A stretch of DNA of 6,767 nucleotides from Crocinitomicaceae bacterium (GTDB lineage: Bacteria; Bacteroidota; Bacteroidia; Flavobacteriales_D; Crocinitomicaceae): NCBI GenBank assembly GCA_013215515.1, contig JABSPC010000020.1:1-6767 (forward strand), written 5' to 3'. Under the pieces are notes generated by a model, which worked only from the letters and a program-made list of their open reading frames with translations, was not told the DNA's origin and searched no databases. This document shows positions 1-6,722 of the stretch, piece by piece; position 1 is the first letter of the stretch, and every line of letters begins with the position of its first letter. The translations under genes and the position numbers were made by a program.

Positions 1-1447
1 TGCCATTTTGTGAGAATGCATGCGTAACTCGCGCAACCTGAGCAATGTCCACACCCTTTTTCATTTTTGCTAATAAACGATCCGAAGCGACTTCCAATCC
101 TCCCGTAACCGCTATACAACCCGACTTGGCCAGCAATTCACACAGTTCTAGTGTAAAGGTCTTTTCAAATCGAATATTCGTCCACCACTTGATCTTCAAT
201 TTACGATCAATCAGTTCTTGAGCAATTGCTTTCAACGCTTTTGGTGGTGCAGCTTCATCTACAAAATGAAATCCTGTACTTCCCGTTTCATCTATAAGTA
301 GCTCTATTTTATTCACAATATCTGTTGCAGTCGTATTTTGATAATTCCCAATATAATCCAGGGTAACATCGCAAAAAGAACATTGTTTCCAATAACAACC
401 ATGCGAGACGGTTAATTTATTCCATCGGCCATCCGTCCACAAACGGTGCATCGGATTTATTATATCCAAAAACGATAAGTACGATTCAAGCTGCAGTCCT
501 TCATAAGTTGGTGCAGGCAAACTCTTATGATGAAAAATTGTATTCGGTATTTTATTCTGATAATGAACCTTTCCTTTCTTGAGTATAAAGGTGCGCTCTA
601 AAGAATCGATCTCACTTTTCTTAGAAAGGTGTTGAATAATTCGAAGCAATGGCCCTTCCCCATCGTCGAGAGAAATAAAATCCAAGTAGTCAAAAATCCT
701 TGGGTCGCTTAGTTTTCTTAATTCGGTATTGCAATACCCACCTCCAAAAGCCACTTTAATCTTCGGATAATAATGCTTTATGAACTGGGAACAGCGCAAT
801 GCAGAAAACAAATTCCCCGGAAAAGGAACCGAGAATCCTACTAGATCAGGTTTGTGTTCAATTAATTTTTCTTCTAGAATTAGCAAGAGTTGTTCTTCAA
901 CTAAAGTCGGCTGATAATTTAAAAACTCATCCAACTGATCGAAGCTACTCGCTGATCGTGCAATTTGTTCAGCATACTTCGTGAAGGAGAAAAACTCATC
1001 CACATTTGCCATGATAAAATCACCCAATTCCTCAACAAATAAAGTTCCAAGGTGTTTGGCTCTATCAATAAGATCGAGACCCTTATACGATTCTGCTAAC
1101 TCTTCAGAGCGATGTGCAACAGGCAAAAACGAACCTGAAACTATGAACTTCGCAGTGCTTTCTTCTTGTTTTCGGAGGTAAGCAATTACAATATCAACTT
1201 TGTTAATATATTCCTGTTGCTGCTCCCAAACCTTTTCGAACTCAAACGATTGTTGTGCTTCTGCTTCTGCAAAAATTTCAGAAACCACACTCCTCGTAAA
1301 GATTCGACTAAACAACTCTATACTCAAATCGCATTGTACCGTTGGAGCATCATTCGCTTTCAAAAATCCTGAGAGATATGAAGTCGCAGGATAAGGCGTA
1401 TTTAACTGGGTAAATGGCGGAGTTATTAAGAGGGTTTTAATTAACAC
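1..1447 (-). CDS. B12-binding-type radical SAM protein (3' end outside window)
   Basis: The minus-strand frame is open from an in-frame stop at 1465-1463 to the window edge, giving 482 residues with no stop. The only plausible start is GTG at 1447; the product then begins directly with a Rossmann-type strand (LIKTLLITPPFTQLNTPYPA). No Shine-Dalgarno is visible, and the ATG at 1449 is out of frame and stops after two codons. Residues about 195-290 look like the rest of a cobalamin-binding fold (DLVGFSVPFPG near 202; GGG at 235-237). A largely helical stretch (about 45-190) separates them from the first strand, and no DxHxxG B12-ligand motif is seen. The 4Fe-4S motif is HGC-YWKQ-C-SF-C (C351, C356, C359), followed by WWTNIRFE and a GGLE segment typical of the TIM barrel. 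Family members use S-adenosylmethionine for radical chemistry; the substrate is unknown. The gene is divergent from the protease gene. The class is confident, the reaction is not. Confidence 0.9.
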   Translation of the reverse strand, partial: MLIKTLLITPPFTQLNTPYPATSYLSGFLKANDAPTVQCDLSIELFSRIFTRSVVSEIFAEAEAQQSFEFEKVWEQQQEYINKVDIVIAYLRKQEESTAKFIVSGSFLPVAHRSEELAESYKGLDLIDRAKHLGTLFVEELGDFIMANVDEFFSFTKYAEQIARSASSFDQLDEFLNYQPTLVEEQLLLILEEKLIEHKPDLVGFSVPFPGNLFSALRCSQFIKHYYPKIKVAFGGGYCNTELRKLSDPRIFDYLDFISLDDGEGPLLRIIQHLSKKSEIDSLERTFILKKGKVHYQNKIPNTIFHHKSLPAPTYEGLQLESYLSFLDIINPMHRLWTDGRWNKLTVSHGCYWKQCSFCDVTLDYIGNYQNTTATDIVNKIELLIDETGSTGFHFVDEAAPPKALKAIAQELIDRKLKIKWWTNIRFEKTFTLELCELLAKSGCIAVTGGLEVASDRLLAKMKKGVDIAQVARVTHAFSQNG

Positions 1448-1485
1448 ATGATAAAGGTAATCTTAAAATCAAGTTAATAGAAAAC

Positions 1486-1548
1486 GTATTAAATTCTTAT
1501 CCTTACCGCTGATCAAAATTCTATTTCTTTTCAAGTATTAATCCTTAC
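1486..1548. repeat. Paired 7-mer direct repeats in divergent intergenic region
   Basis: In the 136-bp gap between the divergent radical SAM and protease genes, GTATTAA (1486-1492) and TCCTTAC (1500-1506) occur 7 nt apart. They occur again joined without a spacer as GTATTAATCCTTAC (1535-1548). The two copies lie on the same strand, 42-49 nt apart, in the region where both promoters must lie. They might be regulator-binding half-sites or chance in AT-rich DNA. No good TAnnTTTG box is visible in this gap for either gene. Confidence 0.3.
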
Positions 1549-1583
1549 ATTTAATCCCAATTATAATTTAGAACGAATATTGC

Positions 1584-4500
1584 ATGAAAATCACTAGTCT
1601 AGCACTTCTACTAATGTCCTTCACCTCTTTTGGACAAGTAACAACAGAATCAAATACAACATCAGAATGGCATCGTTATTCAGCCATTTCCCCAGATGGT
1701 AAATCTATTGCCTTCGTTCACAAGGGAGACATTTATATAGTTAGTAACGCTGGTGGGGAACCGAAAAGAATCACTACCCACACGGCTAATGATTACCATC
1801 CCGTTTGGAATTCGGATGGAAGCCAATTGGCATTTGCTTCAAATCGATATGGAAATGATGATATCTTTTTAATCAACCCCAATGGCGGTGAAGCTACTCG
1901 ACTAACCTTCCACTCGGGCGCAGAAGTACCGTATGCATTTTCAAGCGATGATAAATCGATCATTTTTGAAGGACTTAGAATGGACGACATCAACCACCGA
2001 CAAATGGATTATACTTGGATTACAGAAGTTTACACCGTTCCTATTATTGGAGGTCGCGTTTCTCAACTATGGACAATTACTGCACAGGACATTAATCTTA
2101 ACGCAGACGGAACCAAGTATTTGTACCATGACCGAACAGGTGGAGAAAACCCATGGAGAAAACACCATACTTCATCAGTAACTCGGGATATTTGGATGTA
2201 CGATTCTAAATCAGATTCACACAAAAAAATTACCAGTTACGAAGGAGAGGACCGTAACCCCATTTTCACTAAATCCGAGACTGAGTTCTATTATTTATCA
2301 GAAGCAAGTGGCACATTCAATATTCATAAGAGAGGAATTGATCCTACAGCGAAAAGCACTCAAATCACAGCATTTAAAAACCATCCTATTCGTTTCTTGA
2401 GTAGCTCAACGGAAGGTATTTTGTGTTTCACGCATCACGGGGCTATCTACACCTTGACTGGAGAAAGTACTTTAAAGAAAATTGACATTTCAATCAATGC
2501 GGAAAGTGGTTCAAATGAGTATGAGTTTCTCTCCTTAAAAGGAGGCGCGTCTGAAATGGCGGTTGCCCCAAATGGTAAAGAAATAGTATACGTGTTTCAC
2601 GGTGAAATATTCGTCTCATCGGTAAAAGGTGGAATGACGAAGCAAATAACCTCAACAGTTGAACAAGAGGCCTTTGTTAGCTTCTCCCCTGACGGAAAAA
2701 AAATAATTTATGCCAGTGAACGCGATGGAAAATGGGATATCTACCACACAACAATTACACGTAATGACGAAACCTTCTTTTTTGCATCAACACTTTTGAA
2801 AGAAGAGAAAATCTTTTCTAGCAAGAAAGAGATTTACCATCCTGAATACTCGCCAGACGGTAAAGAAATTGCATACATTGAAGACAAAACAACTTTAAGA
2901 ATTCACAATTTAAAGTCAGGTAAACACAGAACGCTTTTAACATCCAAAGATCTTGTTTACTTCGGAGATGGCGGCCAAGAATTTAGATGGAGTCCTGATA
3001 GTAAATGGCTTGCTGTGGGATATTCACCAACTCTTGCGAACAATGAAATCATGCTAATTGACGCATCAGGCGAAGGAAAGCGAATCAACCTAACAGAGAG
3101 CGGTCATGGTGATTACAGTGCACAATGGGTTGATAAAGGAAATCGATTAATTTGGGCGACAACAAGAGATGGAAAACGAGGATATGCGAATAGCAGCAGT
3201 AAGTTTACGGATGTTTATTGTATGTACATGAACAAAGAAGCCTGGGAAAAATCAAAATTATCGAAAGATGAATTGGCCTTGATTAAGGAAATTGAGGAAG
3301 CCTCAAAAAAGGAAAAGGACAAAGAGAAGGAAGGCGATAAAGACAAGGACAAAAAAGACGATGAGAAGAAAAAAGATGAAGAAGTTAAAGATGTAAAAAT
3401 CGACTTTGATGGATTGACAGATCGCATTGGCCGTTTGACAATTCACTCGTCTGACATGAGCGATATGACACTCTCGAAGGACGGCGAAAAATTATATTAT
3501 ATTTCAAAGTTTGAGAGTAAATACAATGTTTGGGTAACTGATCTTCGTACGAAAGAAACGAAAATATTAGCACCGATAGGAGCCAATTACGCTGGATTTC
3601 AATGGGATAAAAAAATGGAGAACTTGTTCATCCTTTCAAATGGCAAACCAATGTCAATTGATTTAAAAACAGGAAAAACAAAAGCTATTTCGATCAGCGG
3701 AACAATGAAATTAAATGCTATTGCAGAACGCAAACAAATGTTCGAACATGTTTGGAAACGGACAAAACTGATGTTCTATACTCCTGACTTCCATGGAGTC
3801 GATTGGGAATATTACGGAGATGCTTATCGAACAAAAGTGGAGTCAATTGGTAACGATGCGGAATTCTCGGAATTACTTTCTGAAATGTTAGGTGAGCTCA
3901 ATGTTTCACACGCTGGCGCTGCTTATAGAGGAACTAAAGCTGTAGACGAAACAGCATCATTGGGAATTTATAGAGACTATTCGTATTCAAAAGATGGTAT
4001 TAAAATCACAGAAGTGCTTGAAAATGATCCTTTAGATAAAGTTTCATTTGGAATAGAGCCGGGAACAATCATTAAGAAGATTGATGGAATAACTGTAGGA
4101 ACTGATATCGATGACGCTCAACTTTTAAATAAAAAAATGGGCAATTATACTGCTCTTGAAATCTACAATCCAACAACGAAAGAAACCAAAACAATTAGTG
4201 TTAAACCGATAAGTCAGAGGCAAGAGTCTAGCCTAATATATGAGCGCTGGGTAAAACAAAACGCAGCTGAAGTCGCGAAAGCATCTAACGGAAAACTTGG
4301 ATATGTGCACGTACCTGGAATGGGAGATGGACCTTACAGAAATCTTTACGGGAAGATCATGGGTAAATTCCATGAATGTGATGGGATCGTTGTTGACACG
4401 CGCTTTAACAGAGGTGGAGATTTGGTGGCCGATTTAAACATGTTCTTATCGGGAGAACAATTTATTACGTATGAAACTGAAGAACGCCAAGTGGGTTACG

Positions 4501-4844
4501 AACCTACATTTAGATGGACAAAGGAAAATGTAGTTCTCGCCAATGAGGCCAATTATTCTGACGGTTCGTGTTTTGCCTGTGGATATCAGCAGCAAGGTAT
4601 TGGAAAATTGATCGGTATGCCTGTTCCAGGAACATGTAGTTTCGCCAGTTGGGAAGGACTTCAAAATGGAACTATCTATTGGGGAGCTGTAGCAATAAGT
4701 GCTAAAAACATCAATGGCGAATGGATGGAGAACAATCAAGATGAACCAGACATTAAAGTTAAAAATGATCCAAATAAGATTACGCTGGGTAAAGATCAAC
4801 AACTTGAGACTGCAATTGAGTTTTTATTGGATCTGACGAAATAA
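1584..4844 (+). CDS. Secreted tricorn-like protease (beta-propeller, PDZ, S41 peptidase)
   Basis: This 1086-residue protein is a tricorn protease homologue. The start at 1584 opens a signal peptide (MKITSLALLLMSFTSFG, then Q18) with no lipobox Cys, so it is probably periplasmic or secreted, unlike cytosolic archaeal tricorn. WD40/TolB-like PD40 blades fill about residues 30-690, with SPDG-type turns at 36, 368, 423 and 470. A Lys/Asp/Glu-rich linker (574-603) interrupts the second propeller. The C1 region (about 715-790, including HGVDW ending at 741) is followed by a PDZ domain (about 793-878) and the S41 core (about 904-1080, DTRFNRGG at 938). By comparison with tricorn H746/S965/E1023, the catalytic residues are H776 (after S775), S992 (YSDG) and E1049; spacings are nearly identical (216 and 57 versus 219 and 58), so it should be active. 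Family members trim peptides. There is no C-terminal type IX sorting domain. It appears monocistronic, ending in a strong terminator. Confidence 0.95.
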   Translation: MKITSLALLLMSFTSFGQVTTESNTTSEWHRYSAISPDGKSIAFVHKGDIYIVSNAGGEPKRITTHTANDYHPVWNSDGSQLAFASNRYGNDDIFLINPNGGEATRLTFHSGAEVPYAFSSDDKSIIFEGLRMDDINHRQMDYTWITEVYTVPIIGGRVSQLWTITAQDINLNADGTKYLYHDRTGGENPWRKHHTSSVTRDIWMYDSKSDSHKKITSYEGEDRNPIFTKSETEFYYLSEASGTFNIHKRGIDPTAKSTQITAFKNHPIRFLSSSTEGILCFTHHGAIYTLTGESTLKKIDISINAESGSNEYEFLSLKGGASEMAVAPNGKEIVYVFHGEIFVSSVKGGMTKQITSTVEQEAFVSFSPDGKKIIYASERDGKWDIYHTTITRNDETFFFASTLLKEEKIFSSKKEIYHPEYSPDGKEIAYIEDKTTLRIHNLKSGKHRTLLTSKDLVYFGDGGQEFRWSPDSKWLAVGYSPTLANNEIMLIDASGEGKRINLTESGHGDYSAQWVDKGNRLIWATTRDGKRGYANSSSKFTDVYCMYMNKEAWEKSKLSKDELALIKEIEEASKKEKDKEKEGDKDKDKKDDEKKKDEEVKDVKIDFDGLTDRIGRLTIHSSDMSDMTLSKDGEKLYYISKFESKYNVWVTDLRTKETKILAPIGANYAGFQWDKKMENLFILSNGKPMSIDLKTGKTKAISISGTMKLNAIAERKQMFEHVWKRTKLMFYTPDFHGVDWEYYGDAYRTKVESIGNDAEFSELLSEMLGELNVSHAGAAYRGTKAVDETASLGIYRDYSYSKDGIKITEVLENDPLDKVSFGIEPGTIIKKIDGITVGTDIDDAQLLNKKMGNYTALEIYNPTTKETKTISVKPISQRQESSLIYERWVKQNAAEVAKASNGKLGYVHVPGMGDGPYRNLYGKIMGKFHECDGIVVDTRFNRGGDLVADLNMFLSGEQFITYETEERQVGYEPTFRWTKENVVLANEANYSDGSCFACGYQQQGIGKLIGMPVPGTCSFASWEGLQNGTIYWGAVAISAKNINGEWMENNQDEPDIKVKNDPNKITLGKDQQLETAIEFLLDLTK

Positions 4845-4868
4845 AAAGACTTTTAGTAGATAAAATTG

Positions 4869-4901
4869 AAACGCTCTTGGATTATTCTGAGGGCGTTTTT
4901 T
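4869..4901 (+). terminator. Rho-independent terminator of the protease gene
   Basis: Twenty-five bases after the protease stop, AAACGCTCTTGGA pairs with TTCTGAGGGCGTTT around a 4-nt TTAT loop. The stem is about 12-13 bp with three G-T wobbles. The 3' arm runs into a T6 tract (4896-4901). This is a textbook intrinsic terminator on the plus strand. Confidence 0.88.
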
Positions 4902-5048
4902 CACGTATTCTGAGTTGGGTTTATTTAACCACCAAGGCACTAGGAATGATTATTGTCTGACACTAGTTGATCTTCGATCTGCCAAGGACATTGTTAGTTT
5001 GGTATATAAAACGGCTAATGTTGAATTCTTTACTTAACTAAGATGTCT
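4902..5048. other. Gene-free spacer between terminator and repeat array
   Basis: This is the upstream half of a gene-free stretch running from 4845 to 5186. No open frame with coding character and no RNA gene is recognisable. TTTAACCACCAAGGCACTAG (4924-4943) resembles a word I associate with dispersed intergenic repeats in many bacterial genomes, but only one copy is present here. A TTTG (4998-5001) followed by TAATGTTG (5016-5023) is a poor promoter match with short spacing. Confidence 0.5.
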
Positions 5049-5129
5049 AAAAGTGTACCGATCTCACTATCCAAAAGTGAAACGATCTAATAATCCAAAA
5101 GCGATAGCGATCTAAAAGCGCAGCGATCG
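5049..5129. repeat. Four-unit degenerate direct repeat, AAAAGYG..CGATCT type
   Basis: Four related units lie in the same orientation: AAAAGTGTACCGATCT (5049-5064), AAAAGTGAAACGATCT (5073-5088), AAAAGCGATAGCGATCT (5097-5113) and AAAAGCGCAGCGATCG (5114-5129). Units 1-2 and 2-3 are separated by related 8-nt spacers, cactatcc and aataatcc; units 3 and 4 abut. The consensus is AAAAGYG(n)AnCGATCt. Phasing is 24, 24 and 17 nt. The array ends 22 nt before the -7 box of the methionine aminopeptidase promoter. It is not CRISPR-like: units and spacers are far too short. It could be a transcription-factor array or a genome-wide intergenic repeat. Confidence 0.85.
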
Positions 5130-5151
5130 AATTAAAAACAATAGAAACTAT

Positions 5152-5159
5152 TATCTTTG
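5152..5159 (+). promoter_or_regulatory. Bacteroidota -7 promoter box (TATCTTTG) for map
   Basis: TATCTTTG matches the Bacteroidota sigma-A -7 consensus TAnnTTTG exactly. Transcription would be expected to begin about 5164-5166, leaving roughly 20 nt of leader before the ATG at 5187. A good -33 TTTG is not seen at the expected distance; that position overlaps the end of the last repeat unit. The box itself contains the TTG codon at 5157, which argues against that codon as a translation start. Confidence 0.6.
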
Positions 5160-5186
5160 TCTCCCATGGATTTTTTAAAGCAGAAA

Positions 5187-5966
5187 ATGATTGTATACAA
5201 AACATCTGAAGAAATTGAGCTAATGCGCGAAGCTGCACAGATTGTAAGTCGAACATTAGGACTTATTGCTGAGCACGTTGGAGTTGGTGTTACTCCATTG
5301 GAACTGGATAAAATTGCGGAAGAGTACATTCGCTCCCAAGATGCTATCCCAGGGTTCTTAGGTTTATATGATTTCCCAAATACACTTTGTATTTCAGTTA
5401 ATGCGGCAGTTGTTCATGGAATTCCTGATGATCGTCCACTGGAAAATGGAGATATCATTTCTATTGACTGTGGTTCTATTTATAAAGGATATTACGGAGA
5501 CCATGCCTATACTTTTGAAGTTGGTGAGGTTGCTCCTGAAATCAAAGACTTGCTTCGAGTTACACGTGAATGTCTGGATCTTGGAATAGCAGAAACGAAA
5601 GTGGGTAACAGAATCGGTGATATTGGATTTGTGATTCAAGAACATGCTGAAAAGCATGGTTATGGTGTTGTTAGAGATTTAGTCGGACATGGACTGGGAA
5701 CAACAATGCATGAAGAACCTCAAGTTCCAAATTACGGCCGTCGTGGACGCGGAAAGAAAATAAAAGATGGATTAACAATCGCTATTGAGCCAATGATTAA
5801 TCTCGGTACCGAAAAAATAATTCAATTGGAAGATCACTGGACAATTGTAACTGCAGATGGATTGGTTAGCGCTCATTACGAGCATGACGTGGCCGTGGTA
5901 AACGGTAAACCAGAAGTTTTGTCAACGTTTAAATACGTAGAGGAAGCATTGAGCAAAAAACAATGA
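5187..5966 (+). CDS. map: Methionine aminopeptidase, type I
   Basis: This 259-residue cytosolic metalloenzyme removes the initiator methionine from nascent proteins. All dinuclear-metal ligands and the catalytic histidine are present: D94 (SIDCGS), D105 (YGDHAY), H168 (GHGLG), H175 (MHEEP), E201 (AIEPM) and E232 (YEHD). Each sits exactly three residues before its E. coli counterpart (D97, D108, H171, H178, E204, E235), so there are no net indels across the catalytic core and activity is expected. There is no N-terminal zinc-finger extension. I chose ATG 5187 (MIVYKTSEEIELMR) because it matches the family N-terminus and leaves a short leader after the -7 box. ATG 5166 adds seven residues and would be almost leaderless; TTG 5157 lies inside the promoter box. 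The stop overlaps the start of the next gene by ATGA, suggesting translational coupling. Confidence 0.96.
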   Translation: MIVYKTSEEIELMREAAQIVSRTLGLIAEHVGVGVTPLELDKIAEEYIRSQDAIPGFLGLYDFPNTLCISVNAAVVHGIPDDRPLENGDIISIDCGSIYKGYYGDHAYTFEVGEVAPEIKDLLRVTRECLDLGIAETKVGNRIGDIGFVIQEHAEKHGYGVVRDLVGHGLGTTMHEEPQVPNYGRRGRGKKIKDGLTIAIEPMINLGTEKIIQLEDHWTIVTADGLVSAHYEHDVAVVNGKPEVLSTFKYVEEALSKKQ

Positions 5967-6541
5967 CTCGAGAAAGCCGCTTACTCTATTTAACGGGGCT
6001 CACCCTATTTCTATTCGCTGTAATAGGATATTTGTATTATGGATCGATAATCTTTCCATTTCCTCTCAACCCATTTATATTTTTAATTGTTGTTTTACAA
6101 TTCGCTGGGTGGCATTATAAAAGAGGCCTTCCTATCTTTCTCTTTTTATTCGCAGCAATAATGGGAGCGCTTGCTCAACCTTTATTATGGGAAGTTCTTT
6201 TATCTCTGGATTCACTTCGAGAATTTATAAAAACACCGGTGATGATTTGGTTCCAATTCTTCAGCGCGGCTGGCATCGTTGCAAGTGCAATTTACCTTCT
6301 GAACCGCCAAAAAAATCATTTTACGGCATTGTTGACAACCGTCGGAATACTTTTATTCGCTTTCGGATTTATTTACAACTATACTCTGTCCAGCGTTATT
6401 AATGTCACCTACGAATTAGTTGGCTTCGGATTGATAGCGCTATCTGTCTTAATACGACCCACTTACCAACCGATTCATTTGCTTTGGATTCTACTTTTCA
6501 TTCTTGAATTTTCGGAATGGGTGAGCTGGGCCTTGGTCTAA
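5963..6541 (+). CDS. Polytopic membrane protein of unknown function
   Basis: I do not recognise this 192-residue protein. It is very hydrophobic, with about seven candidate membrane spans near residues 7-27, 35-51, 56-76, 92-113, 121-140, 146-164 and 171-190. The joining loops are short, and small basic clusters (HYKRG at 51-55; NRQKNH at 114-119) may face the cytoplasm. No Cys, His-pair or other catalytic pattern stands out, and there is no soluble domain. Its ATG overlaps the TGA of the methionine aminopeptidase gene (ATGA at 5963-5966), so it is almost certainly co-transcribed and probably translated by re-initiation. The product continues without a break to TAA at 6539-6541. The long uninterrupted hydrophobic frame and the overlap support a real gene. 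Its function cannot be inferred from its housekeeping neighbour. Confidence 0.85.
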   Translation: MTRESRLLYLTGLTLFLFAVIGYLYYGSIIFPFPLNPFIFLIVVLQFAGWHYKRGLPIFLFLFAAIMGALAQPLLWEVLLSLDSLREFIKTPVMIWFQFFSAAGIVASAIYLLNRQKNHFTALLTTVGILLFAFGFIYNYTLSSVINVTYELVGFGLIALSVLIRPTYQPIHLLWILLFILEFSEWVSWALV

Positions 6542-6542
6542 G

Positions 6543-6563
6543 AAAAAAAGACTCTATTTTTTT
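6543..6563 (+). terminator. Possible weak A/T-stem terminator after the membrane protein gene
   Basis: A7 (6543-6549) and T7 (6557-6563) flank GACTCTA just after the membrane protein stop. They could form a 7-bp all-A/T hairpin ending in a U tract. The stem lacks G-C pairs, and the T tract could instead pair with the A run at 6568-6572, so efficiency is doubtful. Position is the main support. Confidence 0.3.
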
Positions 6564-6596
6564 GCGGAAAAATGATTTTAGGTAAATAACTTTTGC

Positions 6597-6604
6597 TAAT
6601 TTTG
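6597..6604 (+). promoter_or_regulatory. Bacteroidota -7 promoter box (TAATTTTG) for tRNA-Ser
   Basis: TAATTTTG is an exact TAnnTTTG match. It would start transcription near 6610, about 25 nt before the mature tRNA 5' end, a reasonable RNase P leader. No clear -33 TTTG is found 19-23 nt upstream, so the call rests on one box and its position. Confidence 0.5.
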
Positions 6605-6634
6605 GCATCCGTTCTAAGATATATTGGAATGTCC

Positions 6635-6722
6635 GGAGAGATGCCTGAGTGGCCGAAAGGACTTGTTTGCTAAATAAGCGTACCTCAAAAGGGTACCCAG
6701 GGTTCGAATCCCTGTCTCTCCG
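6635..6722 (+). tRNA. tRNA-Ser (anticodon GCU)
   Basis: An 88-nt class II tRNA. The acceptor stem GGAGAGA (6635-6641) pairs fully with TCTCTCC (6715-6721), with discriminator G6722 as is usual for serine. The anticodon stem CTTGT/ATAAG (6662-6666, 6674-6678; one G-U) encloses loop TTGCTAA with anticodon GCT at 6669-6671, reading AGC and AGU. The long variable arm GTACC/GGTAC (6680-6684, 6692-6696) is the serine-type identity element. The T arm CAGGG-TTCGAAT-CCCTG spans 6698-6714. The 3' CCA is not encoded (CAA follows), so it must be added by the nucleotidyltransferase. Confidence 0.97.

Noticed and set aside
799..1394. Several small plus-strand frames of 60-68 codons
   Set aside because: All lie antisense to the continuous 482-residue radical SAM frame, have no family-like sequence and overlap each other.
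1441..1449. Two-codon frame ATG TGT TAA overlapping the GTG start of the radical SAM gene on the minus strand
   Set aside because: Such a minimal frame is expected by chance in AT-rich DNA and nothing else supports start-site decoy control.
1564..1571. TAATTTAG as a -7 box for the protease gene
   Set aside because: It has one mismatch to TAnnTTTG, no -33 element at the right distance, and would leave only a few bases before the ATG.
3215..3427. Minus-strand Ser/Phe-rich frame
   Set aside because: It is the antisense reading of the AAR/GAR codons of the charged linker; low complexity alone explains it.
4446..4802. Minus-strand frame of 118 codons
   Set aside because: It is the complement of the S41 catalytic core, whose conserved active-site motifs lie on the plus strand.
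4998..5023. TTTG plus TAATGTTG as a promoter upstream of the repeat array
   Set aside because: The spacing is only 14 nt against the usual 19-23, with a mismatch in the -7 box and no downstream gene at a sensible distance.
5049..5129. CRISPR array interpretation of the repeats
   Set aside because: Units are 16-17 nt, the spacers are 8 nt or absent and similar to each other, and no cas genes are nearby.
5047..5329. Two minus-strand frames of 65-69 codons over the repeat array and start of map
   Set aside because: They have no family resemblance; one reads through the repeat units, giving a repetitive C-terminus, and both oppose the methionine aminopeptidase frame.
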